Positions 56,607-64,000 of a stretch of 64,000 nucleotides of DNA are shown here, piece after piece. The stretch's first letter is position 1, and every line of letters starts with the position of its first letter. The position numbers and the translations under genes are program-made. Location of the stretch: positions 26,134,498-26,198,497 of the forward strand of contig CM017555.1 of NCBI GenBank assembly GCA_007844125.1, read 5' to 3'. This DNA is from Sinonovacula constricta (taxonomy: Eukaryota; Mollusca; Bivalvia; Cardiida; Solecurtidae). The notes below the pieces were generated by a model. The model was not told the DNA's origin and made no database searches. It saw only the letters and a list, made by a program, of their open reading frames with translations.

Positions 56607-58004
56607 TCATGTCTGATCCTCTATATATGGGTCGAATGTATACATTATTCAACTTAGTCTATCAGTTATGTTTAATGAAAAAGGTGAAAATAATAGTATT
56701 ATGTGACATGAGCACTGAAATGTGTCTAAAATTCTATATAGATTTATACGACAATTTTACACCATATTTGTAAGAGCAAACAAATTTCAATATTCAAAGC
56801 AAATGCATAATAAAAAGTATGTAAATAGACTTTGGATCTAATTGTTTTGTTTTCACTTGAAAATAATTCGGAGAATACGATAACATTTCTATGAATGATT
56901 GTACTATATATGTTTTCTTCACTTCCGCATATAATAGACATTCAAGTAGACGAGAAACGCATCCCATACCCTAATACAAATAATGCAGGTTCACGCGTTG
57001 ACCGGGGCAGGAATTTCGCAAAATTTTCAATTCTCAGTTTATTTGATGCCATTCCCAATTTTATTAAAGCTATCCTAGGTGACTTTTTGTGCATATGTAA
57101 TGTTTAATCGCATGTCGACATTTCAGAAAATCGTAATAAAAATATCTCGTGATAAGGTGTAAATTTTCAGATACCATCAGTGAACAAAACACTTTCATAT
57201 TCACTGTTTAATACAAATGCGTCTTCTACCCCAAATATATGAAAGCACTAAGAAAACTGTAACCAGCTTAAGGTTCGTTTCACAATTCCTTTTTCGACGA
57301 TACTTGTCGATATCAGCCAACATCATTTAATGGACTTATTTGGTATATTTTGTTTCTCTAGACGCAAGTGTTTGGCCAAAAATTTAAAATTTCTACGGTA
57401 ACAAGGCTGGTCTAGTAAGTTCTCTGTAGACAAAAACACTGCATCTACTGCCTTATCCCTAGTAATCTCTCACTAAACTTTATATCAATTCTAAATCGAG
57501 TGCCCTAAAAACATTTACAATTTCAAAATCTGTGAATTGGTGAGTTTCTAAATGCCAGCCACCCTTTCTAGAAATTGCTATGTTTTATTTATTTTTATTT
57601 TTTGTCTATTTTAACCTCGATTCCCCAGAGTATTCATTAAGGATATCTAACCCGATTCTCTGCGACTTAAACGATGTCTTCCGCTTAGAGCACATGTAGT
57701 AAATGTCATTTAATAAATGTATTGTCCAAAACCTTAAAACTATTTCATACGAAAGTCACTTCAATATCATTTACGTAAAATGCAAAAAGTAAATAAGGAA
57801 AACTCTCGCCATAAGCTAGCCTAAGCGTCCCTTTTAATATATTTCGCTCGCAAGTTTATTTTCCAGCTTTCTTATTTTTTGTACAAAGGTATTTAATTAG
57901 AAAAAAAATCATGCCGATTTATTCCATATCTAATCAAATCAAACTACGTTACTGTCTAGTACCCCAGTTGAACGCCTTATTGTTGTTTGTGTGTGTTTTT
58001 TTGT

Positions 58005-58027
58005 TGTTGTTTGTTTGTTTGTTTGTT

Positions 58028-58108
<81 letters not shown>

Positions 58109-58112
58109 GTGT
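58005..58112. repeat. (GTTT)n then (GT)n microsatellite
   Basis: A GTTT block followed by a long GT run; yields a Cys/Val ORF on one strand and His/Thr on the other, both spurious. Confidence 0.95.
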
Positions 58113-58454
58113 TATACATCCTAGTGACCAATTATTATAATTCTAGTGACCCCCAGCTGTTTTGACGGAGGAAGACCCCCAGACAAATAGATAACCGTCA
58201 CGTACCTAATTACTGTGCCATCTATTTACCAGCTACCTTAAACTGCCTTACTCGGATTATTTATACGAAAGAGACGTGCTACTGTTCAAAAATTTTAACA
58301 CTACGGAACTGCTTTACCAATCCTTTGAACTAGCGCGTCTTGGTGCAAGGATCAAAGCAGCGTGAATTTATCTCTTACACGATGTGTACAGATTAAATAG
58401 ATGATACGAAACGCTGTTTAATTGCCTGCCCTATCAATTTATTTATTTTATACT

Positions 58455-58550
58455 AGGTAGGTGGGTAGGTGGGTGGGTGGGAGTGTAGGTAGGTAGACAG
58501 AAAGACAGACAGACAGACAGACAGACTAATAGATAGATAGATAGATATCC
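58455..58550. repeat. Compound GGTA/GACA/GATA microsatellite
   Basis: Sequential GGTGGGTAG-, GACA- and GATA-type units. Confidence 0.9.
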
Positions 58551-59071
58551 AATAAAAAATACGTAATCAATAGCAAGAATCCCCGATATGGAAATGTATC
58601 AGCAATATAAATGTTTTACAGACAAAGTTACCTCATGTGTAGAAATAATGGATAAAAGCTATGAAAAACAAGCAAACACCAACTGATAAAATTCAAGATG
58701 AGTGGAACTACAGAAAACATATCAGAAGGAAATAACACACGTAAAGCGATAAATGGCTGCTAAATGAGCAGGCAAAACAATGTTCCATCAAGAAAATCAT
58801 AAGTAAATTTGTGATGGAAAAGGAAAAATCACTCAATTTTATCAACCGAAAAAAAACGTTCTTTTTGTAAGAGAAATAAGGTCCAACATGGAGAACATGA
58901 AAGGAAGCGCAGGTATTGCCAACTGTTAACAAGCTACATGGTAACATGTGAGACGACCTGCTTCACAAAGCAACCTGTCAAATCCTCCAAATGTCATGTA
59001 ATCGTCGTAACATAGTTTGCACAACGCATCTTCTACAAATAGCTTGTCTGTCGGATAAACCCAGGATAGAA

Positions 59072-59130
59072 CAAAGGAGTTACGAATAACAATATCAAAA
59101 CAAAGGAGTTACTAATAACAATATCAAAAC
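59072..59130. repeat. Two-copy 31-bp direct repeat
   Basis: ACAAAGGAGTTACGAATAAC and ATATCAAA appear twice back to back with one change. Confidence 0.85.
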
Positions 59131-61652
59131 ATGATAAAATAGAAACATTCCCTTAGTATTAATTCATAAATTGCTAAAACAAAAGTTTACCAGACTTATC
59201 CGAGTATTGAGCGCGGTCTTATCAGGATATGTACTGTTCGCTGCGGTGTACACAAGTATTTGTTTAAAAACCTTAATCCATGGCCTCTCCTTTCTGGATT
59301 CGACGGTCTGCCACATCCGTTCATCTCCTGTTTTAAAAATAGTCGAGATAACGTTTTATTCTTCCTGATAGTAGAAATTGACATGGGCGCGTTGTGTTGT
59401 ATTTGCATAAGATACCGTGTAGCTATACCGCCGTTTTAGCATTTCATAAACACGTTAAAAGAATAGTGGTGGTAGCTTCAGAGTTTGAAATACTGACTGC
59501 GCAATGGATGTATACAACTAAACGTGAGTCACATCAATAACGTTTCGAGGTGTAAATAAATGTGTCAAGACAACGGAAGTATAGTCTCAAAAAAGGTAAG
59601 TACTGCTAATATAACCGAGGGTTTATTGAACTGCAAGAAATATATATGTAGTATTGCCCACAGAACCATTATACTGTACAATGTAAACGAATTGAAGTGA
59701 TTATTGGCATTTGTTAGTGTTATCCTTTTCAGTGCAGGTGAGGCAAGTTAAAAAAAGGAACTAAGGAATCTTCAACAGTAAAGGATAGTAATTGTCATCA
59801 ACTATAAACTTGTAATTAGAGTAAGACAAGTTGCTAGAAACATAGTATAAACTAGTATTCTTCCACTCAGTCGTTATGAATCCGTTACGAAGAGAATGGA
59901 ACCTGTAGCGGGACACAGAAAGCGGTTATATGCCGTTAAAAGTGGGTGGGGTAGTAAATGAACTTGCAAACAAGACGCAACTTGTCTTAACAAATTGCAT
60001 TTTCCGAAAGGCCTTGAGTCTGTTCTTTTGATAAAAAGATTTATTGCAGGGCCACCTAAATCAATGACTGAAAGAGTCCAAATCCAAATGGGGTGTTTGT
60101 TTGATCCCTAGGCCACAAAAACACTTATGTATATTGACAATATTGACAATATATTAATATTATATTGACAAGCATGAAAGAAATCATACACTCTTATCTA
60201 TCTACAATACATATCATTATTCGCGCCTGAAAAAAGGGGGTCGCAAAAGAAGACAGTTGGAATGTGAGCACCATGTTGAGTGTTTGTTGGGCTTTAACTT
60301 ACTTAGTTACAGTTGCCACTTCTTAAAAGTTAGCCTCTCATGCAGAGAGGCTAGAGACAATTACGGGGGCTGGAAGACTGTGAAGCTATGTACAAATAGA
60401 AACCTGCAGTTACTCACATATAGACTGGTTAGAGAATAACGATTTAATGTTTGACGTCCTTAGCACAGTAAAGTGATGTCGTCATCTGGTTGACGGAATC
60501 GTTACAGCGTTGCTTGGTCGAATGTATGAAGGTGGTAAAGAAACCTGTCGTTCTCTCTTAACTCTTAAAGGGATAGTAATTAACGTAATTTACATGGCAA
60601 TAAATTAACTTTCCATAATTGTCTGCCTTTCATATTAATTGTAACAGGAGATATGAAGCCCCACCCACCATCCGACTGATGTACCCAATCTAATAACCGA
60701 GTTTCTAAATGAAAATCATCAGTTTATATAATGCGCAAACGTATCACCAGCTATCGACACAATTCAAAGCACCAATAGCTATTTTAAAAGTGGTGCAATG
60801 TGAAGAATAGCGAGAACATTTGTTTGCATTCTAGTATGCCAACTCGGAGGTGGGCATGGCCCAAGATTCGATTAATGTACAATCTATGCACTGACTTTCT
60901 ACTTCTTTTATACAAAAAAAAAAACATTTAATTTTAAGCTGCTTCTAATCGTTTATCCTTCCAAGTTTTAATGGCATAAATTACATTTGGTAAATATCTG
61001 GTTTAACGTATTATAAAATGATCATTCTTTTGACACTGTGTTTCATTTGGTGTTATACCAGAAGTCGAGTAAATAGACACGAATGTGTACAGTGCGTCCT
61101 TTAGAGGATGGAATCATGCACTGGTTCTTTACTTCTTTATTCTTGAAAAACAACGCACATTGAGTCATGCAATAAGAATTTCGTTCATCAGTTCATCAGA
61201 AGGCAAAAGGCAACATTATGGATACTGGTAGAAAGCGTACGTCTATGCAGCAAGGTATGCGATATTCTAAAGATAGAGAGGATGATAGAATTCGTAGTTT
61301 TTTTAATTGCATGGTTAAGCACATTGCTGTCCATTAGTACACATATGTGTATCTTTTTATATAACAAGAATAACGTTAGCACATGCATATGTGTATATCA
61401 TTAACCACGCATACCATTTGTTGAAACATACTATGTGTACAAGCATTGGTCACAGCAAGTGTGTCTTGAATGCCGAAACGTGTGTCTAGTTACTCATGTT
61501 CTTCCACGTTAGTCGTTAACTTCGTCCTATCACAGTTAGGGCAGTATTTTATATACTTCATTGAACTAATTTGCTTTGATTCATTATGACATAAACTGTT
61601 TTTATTAAACTTGTTCATATTTATTAACCTTATTTAGCTATCATACTACATA

Positions 61653-61868
61653 GGGAGGCGCCCGTGGCGTAGTGGTAGAGTCACCGACTTGAATCTCCAC
61701 GGACGTCTTAGCCTCTCACCGCGTGGGTTCAATTCCCAATCATGGGGAAGGATTTAATGTGAGCTGCGGTGCGTCAGTAGTTCTATCCAGACATTTCTTT
61801 TTGGTCTTCCTCCACTAAAATAGCTGGATGTCACAATAATGATCATAATTGGTCAATGCGATGTACTT
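61653..61868 (+). mobile_element. tRNA-derived SINE, family 2, best-preserved copy
   Basis: Head GGCGCCCGTGGCGTAGTGGT contains an A box; GTGGGTTCAATTCCC is a B box. The tail contains AATGATCATAATTGGTC, shared with 24.06 kb. Two short spacer variations separate it from a functional tRNA, and acceptor-stem pairing is poor. Confidence 0.75.
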
Positions 61869-62120
61869 TATTATTAAATCCATCTACAATGTATTGGTGT
61901 TGTAACAACATAGATATATAAAATGACAACACGGGTTGAGCAACAAGTTCTTAAACTTAGTCTTTTCTCTCCCATTGATTATGGTTGTTAGGGAAATATC
62001 ATTTTGCAAGATACACACGAAATAGCCACTTGAACACTCTAAAGCATTCTACATGCGACCTAGATACGTTCTGAATGTGGGTTGTCGCTGCAATCTGTCA
62101 AACTGTCCATTAGTGATCAG

Positions 62121-63694
62121 GGGTGCGTTTTATGAACAGTCGTGTATTACTTCGTAAATAGCTATCTAGCGTAAATACCCAAAATTTGATTTTCCCGTTT
62201 CATGAAACTCGAGTATTTTACGATATCGCAAATATCGGTCGCAAATATAAGCAAGTCCAGGGTGTATCGGAAATATTTGCGAAAAATAATGGCCGCTATC
62301 TCCGCTTCTAAACCACCGAAAGACGCCAATTCCTAGGTTTTTCAATGAGCCAGTGTTGCTAAATTCTATTAGAGACGAAGATATTGTCAACCTACATCCT
62401 TTCACAGTGACTTGATATTTTGTATGTGATGTCAATGATTAAAGGTGACATCATACTGAGCAACAGGCGTGGAGGAACCCCACCCCGCTCCATTGACACT
62501 TCTCACGTTGTGTTGTGCCTGTTTGGGTATTGCCATAATCTCGCTGCTTTCCAGCTTTATTCATCTTGGGTACACTGCAAAATAAAACCCATTGTTTGTA
62601 AGCAAAATTATATCTCCATATTTGACAACTGTGGGCTAAATGTTAGTACTAAACTAAATTTGGCATAACATTCGTTCTTGCAAAAGCAAAAATGTTAGGT
62701 TAAGACTTTAAAACCAAATATTTTAAATATTTTTTTTTTTCATTGGCTTGTTGTGAAAATGCCATTCATGTAGATTAACACGCCTAAAATAAAATACTAC
62801 AGGACTACCTTATAAAGGCTTCACTGGGTCACGTGTTGGGAGATAGCAGTTATCAACTTAGGGACTACCTACTGACACCGGCGTTGTCCATAAAAATACG
62901 CGCAGAAGTGTTGTACAATGAAGGGCACAAGAAGGGTAGAGTGTGTTTGGAGAGAGCTTTTGCGGGGCATGCTATGTTAGAGTATCATTTCTGAATTGGA
63001 TAGAATTATATTGTTATTATCGTCTTTGAACACTTACTTTGCATATTGTTTTTGTATTTAATTCAACGAACTAAGTCAATATCTGGCAAAATGTTCAGGC
63101 ATGTCTCTTCTGGATTTGCTTTTCTCAAAACTGCTTTGGAAACCTACTGAATTCCTGTTCCTATGAACATATATTCGGTGGATGTCAACTACAGTATACA
63201 CTTTTGTTTCATGTTACTGAGATATCTAAGATTTATTCTTTATCATTTGAAAGGTAGCATTGTACATTGAATTATAAATGGCTCTATTGGACATATGTGT
63301 ATCAATTATGAGAAGATACTCTGACAAGTATTGTGTTGCTGTAAAAAAACAGAGTTGTATTAAATTGTATAAAAACATTCTACGTAGAAAACACTTAAAT
63401 AAAAACACACTTTAAAATGGAATTAAGCTAACAAAATAATTATAATGGTGCTTGGCTGTAATTAAAAGAAAGTTGACCAGTGAAACCTATTTACTTCATA
63501 AATCGTATTAGGTATGATTGTAACTTACATTTCTGTCACGCATTTCCAAAACTCATCATTTTCTTTATCGGTGTGCGGATGCGTATATCTGGCAAGCTTC
63601 ATGAAACGGGGCTCGTGCTGTCGTAAAAAAATTCGTAAATGGGGATCGTAAAATACGATCTTGCCAATTCGTATAATTTTCATGAAACTTACCC
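62121..63694. mobile_element. 1.6-kb terminal-inverted-repeat element, non-autonomous
   Basis: Left end GGGTGCGTTTTATGAA and right end (reverse complement) GGGTAAGTTTCATGAA match at 13 of 16 bases. CATGAAAC and CGTAAAATACGAT-like motifs recur near both ends. The first duplicate copy shows continuous sequence at the matching point (about 51.13 kb), so this is an insertion. No transposase recognised; ORFs inside (62166-62435, 62420-62668) are unassigned. A target-site duplication is not clear. Confidence 0.55.
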
Positions 63695-64000
63695 TTGCAT
63701 TATACTCTGCCTGGTCGCAAATTACAAGTACATTGTAACTTTGCAGGAAGTTATAAGATAACCTAAAGTAGAGGAGACAAGTTAACGTTTAAGATTAATG
63801 TGGGCCTTCTTTGCCTTTCACAATATTTGATTAATAGATATTGAATTATCTAATCTCAACTCGTAGCTCCATGTGTGTGTCGTGGACCCTGCACACAAAC
63901 CGGAAGTAAAGATGAATAGCTCGAACTTACAATGTTATTCAACATTCCTTTGGTCCCACTGGGATCTTTTTGGTCAAGATTTTTGCTGCTGCCTTAGATC
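63695..64000. other. Duplicate DNA after the element
   Basis: Resumes the match to 51.13-51.8 kb (for example CACAATATTTGATTAATAGA versus CACAATGCTTGATTGATCGA). Runs off the window. Confidence 0.5.

Larger units (their letters stand above)
56607..58560. other. Second copy of upstream duplicated DNA
   Basis: Matches 38.15-40.04 kb in order (for example the TATCTGTCAAAATCATTTAAT region). No genes. Ends in microsatellites. Confidence 0.5.
58561..62120. other. Second copy of the segmental duplication
   Basis: Matches 45.6-51.1 kb in order and orientation with many substitutions and indels. No supported gene; ORFs at 59171-59408 and 60257-60439 lack counterparts in the first copy. Confidence 0.5.

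Noticed and set aside
57911..58165. Cys/Val-rich and His/Thr-rich ORFs (also at 55315, 44793, 52142)
   Set aside because: Direct translations of GT, GTTT or GA microsatellites.
1..64000. CRISPR arrays, operons, bacterial promoters, rRNA genes
   Set aside because: Nothing of the kind is visible. The split exons, SINEs and AATAAA signals show that this is eukaryotic nuclear DNA.

Overview
This is a eukaryotic, AT-rich window: genes are split into small exons by long introns, stop codons sit right on AATAAA signals, and SINEs, a decayed LINE, a Crypton-type fragment and microsatellites are scattered through it. A bivalve mollusc or similar lophotrochozoan is my best guess from the repeat styles, but no single base proves it. 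Most apparent ORFs are noise. Real coding sequence is confined to short spliced exons plus one giant repeat exon. Region 1 (1-5.1 kb, + strand) is the 3' end of a mucin-like membrane gene. A 3.35-kb exon carries roughly 65 copies of a 48-bp (16-residue) Ser/Thr/Pro repeat. It is joined by an apparent GC-AG intron to a transmembrane exon and then a short cytoplasmic exon. A one-base insertion at about 2836 breaks an otherwise open array. Region 2 (10.2-37.7 kb, - strand) is a gene I could assemble by splice signals and reading phase: signal peptide, two cadherin repeats, three EGF-like domains, four tiny Ser/Thr-rich stalk exons, one transmembrane helix and a short tail. It is about 460 residues if the tail model is right. 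Nearly all its extracellular introns are phase 1, so exons can be added or lost without breaking frame. The two genes lie tail to tail and share design: phase-1 entry into the TM exon, phase-0 exit, a Ser/Thr stalk, and a stop codon fused to the poly(A) signal. They are probably distant members of one family of adhesion/mucin surface proteins. Region 3 (37.7-64 kb) has no intact gene that I can support. It is mainly an old tandem segmental duplication: about 35.4-52 kb (gene 2 5' end plus upstream DNA) is repeated as about 54.0-64 kb. The second copy keeps decayed versions of the first exon and two cadherin exons; a third, start-less copy of exon 1 lies at 40.7 kb. Later insertions mark each copy: two tRNA-derived SINEs and a LINE fragment in the first copy, and a 1.6-kb inverted-repeat element in the second. 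A Crypton-like tyrosine recombinase remnant (catalytic Tyr replaced by Cys) and a long hairpin lie at 55.6-56.6 kb. All duplications were found by eye and need alignment.
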